Assembly (NCBI GenBank): GCA_018668595.1
Contig: JABJCP010000031.1
Location: forward strand, 24,964 to 88,963
DNA length: 64,000 nucleotides
Direction: 5' to 3'
Source of the DNA: Candidatus Woesearchaeota archaeon
Lineage (GTDB): Archaea; Nanobdellota; Nanobdellia; Woesearchaeales; UBA11576
Below the pieces are notes generated by a model. It worked only from the letters and a program-made list of their open reading frames with translations, was not told the origin of the DNA and ran no database searches. The position numbers and the translations under genes are program-made. Each line of letters begins with the position of its first letter. Within the stretch, counting starts at the first letter, position 1. Below are positions 15,407 to 24,745 of this stretch, piece after piece.

Positions 15407-17920
15407 ATGTCATCAGAAACTAAAGAACAAAAACAAGAAGAAACAGAAGAAGAATTCCCTAAAAGATATGATCCTAAGGTAGAAGAACCTCATTGGCAAA
15501 AGTTTTGGGATGATAATCAAATATCTAAATTTGATCCTAAAGACACTACTAGAAAAATTTTTTCTATTGATACTCCTCCGCCTACGGTTTCAGGTAAAAT
15601 GCATTTAGGTCATGCATTTGGTAATTCTCAACAAGATTTTATTGCAAGATTCAAAAGAATGAATGGATTTAATGTTCTTCAACCATTTGGTACTGATGAT
15701 AATGGTCTTCCTACTCAAACTTTAATTCAAAAATTAAAACATGTTAGAGCAAAAGATCTTGGGCGAACTAAATTTAGTAAGCTTTGCATTGAAACTTTAG
15801 AAAATGAATTAAAACCTACATACTTAGCAGATTGGAAACGGTTAGGTATCAGTTGTGATTTTGATGTTAAATATTCTACTATCGATCCACACTCTAGAAA
15901 AGTTTCTCAAAAATCTTTTATTGATCTTTACAATGCAGGTCGGCAATATAGAATAGACGCGCCAGCAATGTTTTGTCCTCATTGTAAAACTGCAATTGCG
16001 CAAGTTGAATGTGAGGATAAAGATATTGCTAGTTTTTTTAATGATATTGTTTTCAAAATAACTACTGAAGATGGCAAAGAAGAGGAATTAATTATTGCAA
16101 CTACACGTCCTGAACTTCTTCCTGCTTGTGTTGCAATTTTTTATCATCCTGAAGACAAAAGATTCCATCATCTAAGAGGAAAAACTGCAAAGGTTCCATT
16201 ATATGATATGCAAGTTCCAATTCTAGAAGACAAACGTGCAGATCCCCAAAAAGGCACAGGTATTGTTATGTGTTGTACTTTTGGTGATCAAACAGATTGT
16301 GAATGGCAAAAAGCACACAAGTTACCAATTATTGAAGCTATTGGTAAAGACGGTAAGATGACAGAGGTTGCAGGTAAGTATCAAGGTAATAGTCCAGAAA
16401 TTGCGAGAAAACTAATTATTGAAGATCTTAAAGACAGCAAACTTCTTCTAACCCAAAAACCAATCACACACGCAGTTAATGTTCACGAACGTTGTGAAAC
16501 TCCTGTTGAATTTATTCAGTCTAAACAATGGTTTATAAAATATCTTGACTTAAAAGATAAAATGCTCGAGTGGGGAAATGAACTTAAATGGTTCCCACAC
16601 CATATGAAAAATCGTTATGATAATTGGGTTAATTGTCTTGCGTGGGATTGGTGCATCTCAAGACAAATTTTCTTTGGAATTCCTTTTCCTGTTTGGTATT
16701 GTAAAGATTGTGATGAAGTGATTCTTGCAAAAGAAGAAGATCTTCCCGTTGATCCACTAGAACAAAAACCACCCATAGATGAATGTCCTAAATGCAAATG
16801 CAAAGAATTTATCGGCGAGAAAGACATAATAAACACTTGGGCAACTTCGTCTTTAACGCCCACTATTGTAAAAGAACTTTTCAAAGGAGAACCTTGTTAT
16901 GAAAAACTAAAATCTGAACCTATGAGTTTACGTCCTCAAGGTCATGACATTATTTCATTCTGGTTATTCAATACTGTTGTTAAAAGTCAACTTCATCACA
17001 ATATGCTTCCTTGGAATGATTGTTTTATTAATGGTTGGATGCTTGATCCTAAGGGTAAAAAAATGAGTAAGTCAAAAGGAAATGTCGTCGAGCCTCAAGT
17101 TATGATTGAAAAATATTGTGCAGATGCGCTTAGATTCATGGCTGCAGGTTGTAGTCTCGGAGAAGATCTTCCTTTCCCTGAAAAAGAACTTGTTGCAGGA
17201 ACTAAAACACTTAATAAAATTTGGAATGCTTCAAGATTTGCATTAATGCATTTAGAAAACTTTGATCCTAATAGTATTGATAAAGAAAAAATTGAATCTA
17301 ACTTAGAAGTAATCGATAAGTGGCTTATTTCAAAATTAAATAAAGTAATAAAAGCAGGAACTGATTCTTTTGAAAAACATGAATTTTCAAAGTGTCGTTC
17401 TGAAACTGATAAATTTTTTTGGCAGGTATTTTGTGATAATTATTTAGAGCTTTGTAAATATAGAATTTATTCTGAAGATATTGAACCTGAAAAAAAATTG
17501 TCTGCTCAATATACTATATACAAAGTATTACTCGCAACATTAAAATTATATTCGCCATTCTTACCACATATTACTGAAGCAATTTATCAGAGATTCTTTA
17601 AAGAATTTGAATCAGATATTTCTATTCACATTTCTAAGTGGCCTAAATTTGAAGAAAATTTGATTAATGAAACTTCTGAAAATGCAGGTGATCTTGCAGT
17701 AGATATTGTGGGCGCAATTAGAAAATACAAAAGTGAAAATCAACTTTCTCTTAAATCAGAGCTTCCAGAACTAAATATTGACAAACCTGAGTTTGAGGAT
17801 AAGATTAATCTAGTAATCGCAGATATTTGTGCTGTAACCCACGCAAAAGGAGTTAAATTTGGAAAGCTTAATAAAGAACCTATCCTTACCAATGAGTTCG
17901 GCGTGGGCTTATATCTTTAA
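15407..17920 (+). CDS. valS: Valyl-tRNA synthetase
   Basis: 837 residues, a class I synthetase that charges tRNA-Val and edits Thr-tRNA. HIGH-type motif GKMHLGHAFGN follows the ValRS hallmark PPPTVSG. The CP1 editing domain contains the TTRPELLPACVA block and GTGIVMCCTFGD. The catalytic core continues with WCISRQIFFGIPFPVW, and the KMSKS loop is KKMSKSKGN. A C-terminal anticodon-binding helical domain follows (KWLISKLNKVI onward). Two Cys pairs (CPHC, CPKCKCKE) are likely zinc knuckles. The N-terminus is acidic and low-complexity. It lacks the C-terminal coiled coil of bacterial ValRS, as expected for archaea. Confidence 0.94.
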   Translation: MSSETKEQKQEETEEEFPKRYDPKVEEPHWQKFWDDNQISKFDPKDTTRKIFSIDTPPPTVSGKMHLGHAFGNSQQDFIARFKRMNGFNVLQPFGTDDNGLPTQTLIQKLKHVRAKDLGRTKFSKLCIETLENELKPTYLADWKRLGISCDFDVKYSTIDPHSRKVSQKSFIDLYNAGRQYRIDAPAMFCPHCKTAIAQVECEDKDIASFFNDIVFKITTEDGKEEELIIATTRPELLPACVAIFYHPEDKRFHHLRGKTAKVPLYDMQVPILEDKRADPQKGTGIVMCCTFGDQTDCEWQKAHKLPIIEAIGKDGKMTEVAGKYQGNSPEIARKLIIEDLKDSKLLLTQKPITHAVNVHERCETPVEFIQSKQWFIKYLDLKDKMLEWGNELKWFPHHMKNRYDNWVNCLAWDWCISRQIFFGIPFPVWYCKDCDEVILAKEEDLPVDPLEQKPPIDECPKCKCKEFIGEKDIINTWATSSLTPTIVKELFKGEPCYEKLKSEPMSLRPQGHDIISFWLFNTVVKSQLHHNMLPWNDCFINGWMLDPKGKKMSKSKGNVVEPQVMIEKYCADALRFMAAGCSLGEDLPFPEKELVAGTKTLNKIWNASRFALMHLENFDPNSIDKEKIESNLEVIDKWLISKLNKVIKAGTDSFEKHEFSKCRSETDKFFWQVFCDNYLELCKYRIYSEDIEPEKKLSAQYTIYKVLLATLKLYSPFLPHITEAIYQRFFKEFESDISIHISKWPKFEENLINETSENAGDLAVDIVGAIRKYKSENQLSLKSELPELNIDKPEFEDKINLVIADICAVTHAKGVKFGKLNKEPILTNEFGVGLYL

Positions 17921-17999
17921 AATCTGCTATTTGAAGCTGTTTTAAACTGAGATTTAAAGATATATAATATTTAGTTGAGATATAGGAATAATTAAAAAC

Positions 18000-18060
18000 T
18001 AGATTCTTTCATACCGATGTAATCGAAAAAATTACGATACGTGGGGCAATAATTACGAAA
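18000..18060 (+). other. Leader region with short hairpins before the 18106 gene
   Basis: GTAATCGAAAAAATTAC can form a 5-bp hairpin, and TGTCT-TATAG-AGACA (18066-18080) forms a second one just before the strong GGAGGG ribosome site. These sit in the 5' leader of the 18106 gene. The base composition (CGATGTAATCG, GATACGTGGGG) is richer in GC than the surrounding DNA. There is no match to a known riboswitch. Confidence 0.25.
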
Positions 18061-18105
18061 AAAAATGTCTTATAGAGACAACTAACTAGCTTGGAGGGCG
18101 AGCAA

Positions 18106-18747
18106 ATGAATAAAATAAAAAATAGTATATCCACTATATTAAAAGAGTATAATGTACCTATAGAAAAAACCGTTAATGGTCTTATGAGCTTACATTTTAC
18201 ACCTTTGGCAGCAGATAAGTTTGAAAAAGATATTGGATCTTTAGAAAATAGAATTGCAAGTAAAACTTATTTGGATCTAAAAGAAAATAACGAATTTTGT
18301 GTTGAAAAAGTTGAGAAAAAACAGTTTGTTGTTAATATAAATCAAAAATATATTACCAACATAGATGGTCAAGATATTGATTATCAAATGACTGGCGCAT
18401 TAGTTCTTGCGTTTGGAAGTCAAGGATATGCTTGTTTTGAATCAAATTATGGAGAACTTGATTTTTATAACAACACATTAGAAGTTATGAATCTTATTCA
18501 AAAAGATAGTTCTTTTATTGTTGATGACTTAGGCAAGGGCGTTTTTTTTATTGATTCAGAAGAGTGTACTGAAGAATTATTAGAAGAAGATTTAACAATT
18601 GTAGCATATGAAAATCAAAGTCATCTTCATCCAGAAGAAGTAGATTTTGATAATACCGACCAAGTATTAGCAGGACCTAGTGTTAGTAAAAAGCACGAAG
18701 AAGCTTCTAATGTTATGAATACATTTTCATACAACCCTGAAAATTAA
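18106..18747 (+). CDS. Unknown acidic protein
   Basis: 213 residues from the ATG at 18106. The track start at 18091 is a TTG that lies on the GGAGGG ribosome site, which instead points to the ATG 9-10 bases downstream. The protein is acidic with an EELLEED stretch and a His-rich SHLHPEEVDF segment near the C-terminus. No signal peptide or transmembrane helix is visible. The family is unknown to me. It is a monocistronic gene between valS and the convergent cysS. Confidence 0.55.
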   Translation: MNKIKNSISTILKEYNVPIEKTVNGLMSLHFTPLAADKFEKDIGSLENRIASKTYLDLKENNEFCVEKVEKKQFVVNINQKYITNIDGQDIDYQMTGALVLAFGSQGYACFESNYGELDFYNNTLEVMNLIQKDSSFIVDDLGKGVFFIDSEECTEELLEEDLTIVAYENQSHLHPEEVDFDNTDQVLAGPSVSKKHEEASNVMNTFSYNPEN

Positions 18748-18849
18748 AAGTTAAAAACAAAGAAAACATAGTTTAATTATTAAAAGAAATTTTAACTTTC
18801 AGAAATTTTTTATTTTCTTAATTTTATAAATTCAAAAATAATAATAATA

Positions 18850-20259
18850 TCAAATTCTTTTCCATCTTGTTCCTTGATGAGTATCTTCAACAATTATTCC
18901 CAATTCTTTAAGCTTGTCACGAAGCTCGTCTGATTTTGACCAATCTTTATTTTTTCGAGCTTCTTCTCGAGCCAATATCAGTTGTTTTTCTTCAACACTA
19001 AGCTCTCCTTTTTCATGGTTCATTACTCCAAGTACGCAGTCAAAACTCATCATTACATCTCTAACCAATTCTACATCTGAAATTACCAACTTATTTTCTG
19101 CAATTAATTTGTTGATTTCATTCATAAAATTAAATATTGCCGCAAGTCCGCCACTAATATTTAAATCGTCATCCATTGATTCTTCAAAAGATTTTTTAGC
19201 AGCATCAATAAATTTAGAAACCTGCGTATTAGAATCACCGCGGAGTTTTATCTCGTCGAGTTTATCAAGAAAATTGTAAAATTTAGATAATGTTTCGGGA
19301 ATTTGTTTTAGTTCATCTTCTCGAAAATCAAGTTGTTGACGATAATGTGTTCGAAGTAATTCAAATCTTATTGCTTTTGAATCATATCCTTTACTAATCA
19401 AATCATTAAGAGTATAAAAATTTCCTAAACTTTTGCTCATTTTTTCTCCATTTACTATTAAATGAGCATTATGAATCCAATAATTAACATATTTATGTCC
19501 TGATGCACATTCACTTTGCGCAATTTCATTTGTGTGATGTGGAAAAACTAAATCAACTCCTCCTGTGTGGATATCAAATGTTTCTCCAAGTATTTTTCTG
19601 CTCATCGCACTACATTCAACATGCCATCCAGGTCTACCTTTTCCAATTTCTGTGTTCCAAAAAACATCTCCATCTTCAGGAGCATATACTTTCCAAAGTG
19701 CAAAGTCTCGTGCATTTTCTTTTTCATATTCGTCTGATGAATCGAGTCTTCCATCTGCATTTTTCTTTAATTGTTCCACGTCAAGATTTGCAAGTTTCCC
19801 ATATTCAGAAAATGATTCTATTTTAAAATAAATATCTCCTTTTTCTGTTTTGTAAGCATGTCCTTTTTCAAGTAAAGTTTTGATCAATTCAACCATTTCA
19901 TCAATATTATCTGTTGCGCGAGGTAGGTGTTCGGGAATTTCGCAATTAAGAGTTTTCAAATCCTCCAAAAACTTTCCAGTATAAAACACAGTAAATTCTT
20001 TCAAGCTTTTTCCTTGAGCTTGAGAATCTCTTATTGTTTTGTCATCTACATCAGTTATATTCATCACATGATTCAAAGAATATCCTTTGTATTTCAAATA
20101 TCTCCGAAGCAAATCTACAAAAATAGATGCGCGAAGATTTCCAATATGTACTTGATTATAAACTGTCGGTCCACAACTGTACATTGAAACCTGCCCGTCT
20201 ACATTCGATTTGAACTCTTCTTTAGTTCTAGTGAGTGTATTAAATAATTTAAGAGCCAT
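18850..20259 (-). CDS. cysS: Cysteinyl-tRNA synthetase
   Basis: 469 residues from the preferred start. A class I synthetase that charges tRNA-Cys. Hallmarks: MYSCGPTVYNQVHIGNLR (first zinc Cys and HIGH motif HIGN), GWHVECSAMS (second zinc Cys), FPHHTNEIAQSE (zinc His), KMSKS as EKMSKSLGN, and the C-terminal helical anticodon-binding domain ending in GIIVEDTHQGTRWKR. The track start at 20283 adds eight residues; MALKLFNTLTR at 20259 is the usual N-terminus. Having both CysRS and all zinc ligands argues for direct charging of Cys rather than the SepRS route. Confidence 0.94.
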   Translation of the reverse strand: MALKLFNTLTRTKEEFKSNVDGQVSMYSCGPTVYNQVHIGNLRASIFVDLLRRYLKYKGYSLNHVMNITDVDDKTIRDSQAQGKSLKEFTVFYTGKFLEDLKTLNCEIPEHLPRATDNIDEMVELIKTLLEKGHAYKTEKGDIYFKIESFSEYGKLANLDVEQLKKNADGRLDSSDEYEKENARDFALWKVYAPEDGDVFWNTEIGKGRPGWHVECSAMSRKILGETFDIHTGGVDLVFPHHTNEIAQSECASGHKYVNYWIHNAHLIVNGEKMSKSLGNFYTLNDLISKGYDSKAIRFELLRTHYRQQLDFREDELKQIPETLSKFYNFLDKLDEIKLRGDSNTQVSKFIDAAKKSFEESMDDDLNISGGLAAIFNFMNEINKLIAENKLVISDVELVRDVMMSFDCVLGVMNHEKGELSVEEKQLILAREEARKNKDWSKSDELRDKLKELGIIVEDTHQGTRWKRI

Positions 20260-20357
20260 AATATAAAACAAAATTGACTTCATTTATATTATTTATTATA
20301 GAAATCAACTCCGAATAACAATTTTAAGGCCACTGAAAAGTAGCAAAAAAAAGAAAG

Positions 20358-20367
20358 CTTTTTAAAC
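20358..20367 (+). promoter_or_regulatory. TATA box upstream of the TIM-barrel gene
   Basis: GAAAGCTTTTTAAACTCG fits an archaeal TATA element. The leader to the ATG at 20477 would be about 90 bases. Confidence 0.4.
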
Positions 20368-20476
20368 TCGAACGTGCACATTAAGCAAATAAAGAGGTAA
20401 AATGATCAAATTAAACATACTATAGTAGTTATATAACAAAAATTCAAATAATTATAATTCAATATTTCCTAATAAA

Positions 20477-22111
20477 ATGATGCGATTAAAAAAAACAAAC
20501 GATTACAAAGAAAAAGTAGACGAAGCCCTAGATTTTCTAAAAGGATTCGAATCTGAGTTAAATCGACAACAATCAGGAATTCATACAGAACTAAGTCCAA
20601 CTAGTCAAATTGGTCCAGATGATGTGGGAAATACAGGACCAACATATAATGCTCAAAATCTTTCTGCACCTGTAGAATCAACAAAAGATATAAACGTCAG
20701 ATCATTAAGAGTTAAGTCTGCTACTAAAGGTTTTATGCGCTCATCTGATGAAAAAAAAGCAAGACTATTTTCCTCGAAAACATTAAGAATTGATGAAAAA
20801 TCAAAAAAAAATCTTGAAGATTGTGATGATAAAAATAATTTAGACACATCAGATCATTCTATGCTCTTTAGTTGTGCAGACAATTCGTCAGACCAATTAG
20901 ATGCCAGTAATGCGTTTAGTCAAGCAACGTATAAATCACCTGACGAATCATTTATGTTAGAAAAAAAATCAAAAGATGACAAAGATAATATAATTGAAGA
21001 AATTAATAGAGGATTATATAGAATTCTTTCAAGAGACAATATGCCTCATTTTGAACTTCGTCCAGAAAAAATTAAAGTTGGTGGATATTGGAAAGATGGA
21101 AAAGAATTAACTCTCGCACACATCATTACAGAAAATATAGGTGGGAAAGTGAGATTAAATAGAGATGCATTGTTTGAATACATCAAACCTCATCTTGGTT
21201 TTGAACGTGTTCAAGTTCATCTACCTGATCTTTTAATTGATCCTAGAACTCAAGACATTGATTGGTTTTCAATTACAACCGGAGATATTGAAAAAGTAGG
21301 TCATTTGTATCTTGACTTAGCAGAATTTCTTCATGAAGTTAATCAACGTCCAGAATATCAACAAAATAAAAGAAAAATTGTTATTCCTACACACCTCACG
21401 AATTGTGAAGTTTATAGAAATTCTAAAGGAATTAAAGTTTATGCAGGAGGAATTACTAAGCGTGATGAAAGAAATGCTGCATTTCGTGCAAATACAATTC
21501 TTGATTGGTTAGAAGAAAAATTTCAAGAAAAACAAATTGATGATATTATTATAGGTCTTGAAACTGGTCCTGGTGCGATCTACAAAAAAAATAATAAAAC
21601 CCCTGACAATTTAATTTATTCAATTATGAATAATCCAACTCATTTTCAGTTTCTGCTCGAAGGCAGAGAAGACTTTGCAAGATGTCTTGTAGATGTTGCT
21701 CATTTAGAATTCGATCCTGCAATAAACCACTCTTTGTTCCTTGCAATGGCAGTTGCAGAATATCATATTTCGGGAAACAGAAAAGATTCTGCAGGATTAC
21801 CTATAGGAGATGAGCATTTACCTGCAACAAAAGATACTCTTTCATGTTATGATGAAATTATTACTCTTACAAAACTCGCTTCTGAAAATATTTTCTTTTG
21901 TGCTGAAATGCAACAGCGCCATTTATCACCAACAGAATACATTAATCAAGTAACTAATTTTTTAAAACAAACAACAGAACCTATAAGACTTGATGATTAT
22001 AGAAATTGGAAAAAAATTGAAGCTGAAATAAAACAGCGTCCAGAATTAAAAGGAATTTACAAAGATAACTTAGATGAAAAAAGAATTGGCGAAGTAATGA
22101 GATTTGGATAA
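20477..22111 (+). CDS. Xylose-isomerase-like TIM-barrel protein with long disordered N-terminus
   Basis: 544 residues. Residues 1-175 are low-complexity, Ser/Asp/Lys-rich and probably disordered. From about residue 185 a TIM-barrel domain of the xylose isomerase/AP endonuclease 2 type is suggested by candidate metal ligands at the ends of strands: GLETGPG, DVAHLEFD, AEYHISGNRKDS and FFCAEMQQRHLSP. Such proteins are metal-dependent sugar isomerases, epimerases or AP endonucleases; the substrate here is unknown. It starts a three-gene run with two unknown proteins (22171, 22767). The start could be either of two adjacent ATGs. The disordered N-terminal region is unusual for the fold. Confidence 0.6.
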   Translation: MMRLKKTNDYKEKVDEALDFLKGFESELNRQQSGIHTELSPTSQIGPDDVGNTGPTYNAQNLSAPVESTKDINVRSLRVKSATKGFMRSSDEKKARLFSSKTLRIDEKSKKNLEDCDDKNNLDTSDHSMLFSCADNSSDQLDASNAFSQATYKSPDESFMLEKKSKDDKDNIIEEINRGLYRILSRDNMPHFELRPEKIKVGGYWKDGKELTLAHIITENIGGKVRLNRDALFEYIKPHLGFERVQVHLPDLLIDPRTQDIDWFSITTGDIEKVGHLYLDLAEFLHEVNQRPEYQQNKRKIVIPTHLTNCEVYRNSKGIKVYAGGITKRDERNAAFRANTILDWLEEKFQEKQIDDIIIGLETGPGAIYKKNNKTPDNLIYSIMNNPTHFQFLLEGREDFARCLVDVAHLEFDPAINHSLFLAMAVAEYHISGNRKDSAGLPIGDEHLPATKDTLSCYDEIITLTKLASENIFFCAEMQQRHLSPTEYINQVTNFLKQTTEPIRLDDYRNWKKIEAEIKQRPELKGIYKDNLDEKRIGEVMRFG

Positions 22112-22170
22112 AAAAAATACAAAAGAAAATTAATCAAAAATAAAAAGCGACACGCGACAGGGAACAAAAA

Positions 22171-22761
22171 ATGACTTATGTAATAGAAGGAAAATTAAAA
22201 GTAAGTGAAAAACCAGAAAAATATTTGAATACTTATGTTGATTTTAAAAGAATAGAAAACGTTAGAGGCGGATCTACTACAACCAAAACTACTCATCTAA
22301 TCACCTCTTCTGAACGAATTGCTAACTGGCTAAATAAACGCGGCAACAATCTTGAATTGAATCAAGATTTAGAACGCGCAGTTGAGATGTGTCAACAAAG
22401 AGAAATTTCTATTTGTAAAAGTAAAATATTCAAACCAAAAAAAACATGGGAAGAATATTTAACTAAGACATTTAAAGAACAAAACAATCTAGAAACATTG
22501 AGTGGCGAACTAACAGTGTGGACTGAATTTAGATTTCCTTCACCTTGGCTTTATGTTTTTTCACATGGAGAACTAAATGAAAAATATATTTTTAATGGAA
22601 CTTTATTTACTCCAGAACAATATACAAAGCATGAAGGAACAAGACACACTACAGGAATTATTCTTGATACTCCTATACTAAAATTAAGAAAATCGAAAAC
22701 TACAACAAAAACTAAAACAAAAACATATACTCCATTTTCAGAAAGTGTACGTAGGAGGTAA
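22171..22761 (+). CDS. Unknown protein with basic C-terminus
   Basis: 196 residues. It combines charged helical segments with strand-like stretches (TVWTEFRFPSPWLYVFSHGEL) and ends in a Lys/Thr-rich tail (KSKTTTKTKTKT). There are no motifs I can name. It lies 60 bases after the TIM-barrel gene and 5 bases before the next gene, so the three are probably one transcript. The upstream gap GCGACACGCGACAGGG is unusually GC-rich for this genome. Confidence 0.55.
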   Translation: MTYVIEGKLKVSEKPEKYLNTYVDFKRIENVRGGSTTTKTTHLITSSERIANWLNKRGNNLELNQDLERAVEMCQQREISICKSKIFKPKKTWEEYLTKTFKEQNNLETLSGELTVWTEFRFPSPWLYVFSHGELNEKYIFNGTLFTPEQYTKHEGTRHTTGIILDTPILKLRKSKTTTKTKTKTYTPFSESVRRR

Positions 22762-22766
22762 ACAAA

Positions 22767-23072
22767 ATGACAGAACACAAAATTGAAATCTCAGGAAAAC
22801 GTATTAGGAATAAACACACACATTATGAAGTAAGACCTTATGTTGGTCCAAATCAGGCAATCATAACTCTCCGAGGAGATATTCTAGATAAATTCCAACA
22901 AAAATATGGAAAATCAATGCAAGATTACAACAAATTAAAAATTACAGTTGACTTACATCGAAACAGTGAACGAGTTAAAGAATGTCAAGATGCATATTCT
23001 CCTCCAAGTCAGCTCATGGGCAGTGTTCATTCTATTGATGATATTGCAATAATAGAAAAAGATAAAAAGTAA
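22767..23072 (+). CDS. Unknown small protein
   Basis: 101 residues, following the previous gene after 5 bases with GGAGG in that gene's last codons as its ribosome site. Composition is strand-rich (HYEVRPYVGPNQAIITL), and there is no known motif. Translational coupling suggests that it works with the 22171 product. Confidence 0.5.
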   Translation: MTEHKIEISGKRIRNKHTHYEVRPYVGPNQAIITLRGDILDKFQQKYGKSMQDYNKLKITVDLHRNSERVKECQDAYSPPSQLMGSVHSIDDIAIIEKDKK

Positions 23073-23130
23073 AAAACTATCCAACGAATAAAAATAAAAC
23101 AAATAAAAAACTAAAAAAATTAATGTATAA

Positions 23131-24630
23131 CTATTTCTTTTTCTTAACTGTTTTCTTCTTCACAACTTTTTTATTTAATTTCGCAACATTACTTTGTTTA
23201 CTCTCAAAAAAATCAATAGCTAACTTCAACTCTTTATGAGTTTTTGCATATTCCTGAATATCTATTCCTTGAGTATATGCTTCGCATGACTGAACCAACG
23301 CAGCAGCACCTTGTTTTGTTCCACGAGGATGTGCGTGACATCCTGCACCCATGGTGGTAATAAAATCTACTCCTCCCATCAAATCAATAAAAAGTTTAAG
23401 CAAAGTGGGATTGAGTCCTCCTGAAACTATAGGGCTACATTTTTTGACTCCTCGCCATTCATCATCGTCTAAAATTAAATGGTGTGCTAAATCTTCCTGA
23501 ACAAGTCGCATAGAATCCTTGTCCCTCGAAGGAATTTTTGACCAGGATTGTTCAAAAAAATGTCCTTTTGATTTAAAACGTAAAATTTCATGAGCCGCTA
23601 CTATATCTTCTCCAGGTGTTCCTGCCATTTTTCCAACACCTGCAGTTCCTGTGTGTATTCCTGAAGCACCTGCAAGACGTGCAAATTTAGATAATACTAA
23701 TACTGAAAATCCCATTGGATTTTCTACTCTAGTGAATGCTCCGTGTGCAGCTCTATGAAAATGTATAAACACTTCAGGATACCGTCGACGAAGTGTTTGT
23801 ACCGCCATCCACCCTGCAGTAATTCCATCTATTAAAAATGCATAACTTCCTTGTTCAAATCCTGCATCAACAATCAGTTCACAACGCTCAATCATTGTAT
23901 CAAAATCAGGAGATGATACATTAAATGAATGAACCTTCTTGCGACCTGTTTCTTTTACTGCTTTATCCATTGCAAATTTCACGTGCTTTACCATTTTTTT
24001 ATATGGGCAAAAATCTTGGTCTGCTTGTGGTTCATCATTTTTTACAAAGTCTCCACCGCCAGTCCAAAAATCATAACACACTTCTGCATATTCTGCAGAT
24101 GTCAATCCCATTTTTGGTTTTACTATTGTTCCTAGAATTGGTCGACCATAAACATCCAAGTATTTTCGCATATCATCTAGTGTATAACTTGGGCCATCAT
24201 ACTGTTCTAACATTGCAGGTGGAAACCAAACATCAAGTAGCTTAAGTGCAATTACTTCTTTCATTCCTAAAACATTTCCTACAATATAAGTCAAAATATT
24301 TTGTACATTTCCTCCTCGATCAAATAGTCTCCAAGGATATGCAATCCAAACCAAATTCCGACGAAGATCAAGATCATAAACTAGTGCATTCATCTCTCGA
24401 GAAAATGCAGTTTCTGTTTTTACACGAAAATTTGTTCCAGTAGATGATTCTGCTGCAACCTCTGAAGCGGCCTGTAATATATTCGCACCTTTAAATGGAA
24501 CTAAATTAAAAACGCAAAGAAGATAATCTCCCCTTGTTGGATTTCTAAGTTTCAAATTCACATATGCTTTTTGTTTTGGATTAAGCGTTTTTACAAGTTT
24601 TGAAAAATCTTGTTTTTTTTGTTTAGCCAT
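23131..24630 (-). CDS. rbcL: RuBisCO large subunit, form II/III-like
   Basis: 499 residues. It would carboxylate ribulose-1,5-bisphosphate, in archaea usually within AMP/nucleoside salvage. Catalytic residues are in place: AAESSTGTN (about 59-67), TIVKPK (K171), the carbamylation site GGDFVKNDEP (K197, D199, E200), HFHRAAHG (H291), SGIHTGT (H324), loop-6 GVGKMAG (K333) and IVSGG (S402). GGDFVKNDEPQ and the final YAKTHKEL resemble form II. An insertion of about 29 residues between SWSKIP and VKKCSPI matches the form II/III (Methanococcoides burtonii-type) assembly insert. The phosphate-site GGG is replaced by GAG (MGAGCHAHP). A Lys-rich tail ends the protein. GGAGGG precedes the ATG. Confidence 0.93.
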   Translation of the reverse strand: MAKQKKQDFSKLVKTLNPKQKAYVNLKLRNPTRGDYLLCVFNLVPFKGANILQAASEVAAESSTGTNFRVKTETAFSREMNALVYDLDLRRNLVWIAYPWRLFDRGGNVQNILTYIVGNVLGMKEVIALKLLDVWFPPAMLEQYDGPSYTLDDMRKYLDVYGRPILGTIVKPKMGLTSAEYAEVCYDFWTGGGDFVKNDEPQADQDFCPYKKMVKHVKFAMDKAVKETGRKKVHSFNVSSPDFDTMIERCELIVDAGFEQGSYAFLIDGITAGWMAVQTLRRRYPEVFIHFHRAAHGAFTRVENPMGFSVLVLSKFARLAGASGIHTGTAGVGKMAGTPGEDIVAAHEILRFKSKGHFFEQSWSKIPSRDKDSMRLVQEDLAHHLILDDDEWRGVKKCSPIVSGGLNPTLLKLFIDLMGGVDFITTMGAGCHAHPRGTKQGAAALVQSCEAYTQGIDIQEYAKTHKELKLAIDFFESKQSNVAKLNKKVVKKKTVKKKK

Positions 24631-24636
24631 AATAAA

Positions 24637-24643
24637 TCCCTCC
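24637..24643 (-). promoter_or_regulatory. Strong ribosome binding site of rbcL
   Basis: The minus strand reads AAAAAAGGAGGGATTTATTATG, a full Shine-Dalgarno sequence at good spacing. It is one of the strongest in the window and fixes the start at 24630. Confidence 0.6.
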
Positions 24644-24745
24644 TTTTTTAAAATTTATAATTAAATGAAAAATTAAAAAAATAAAATAAAATAAAAAAAC
24701 ATAAAATAAAAAATAATCACTAATTAAAAAACAAATAATCAACAC

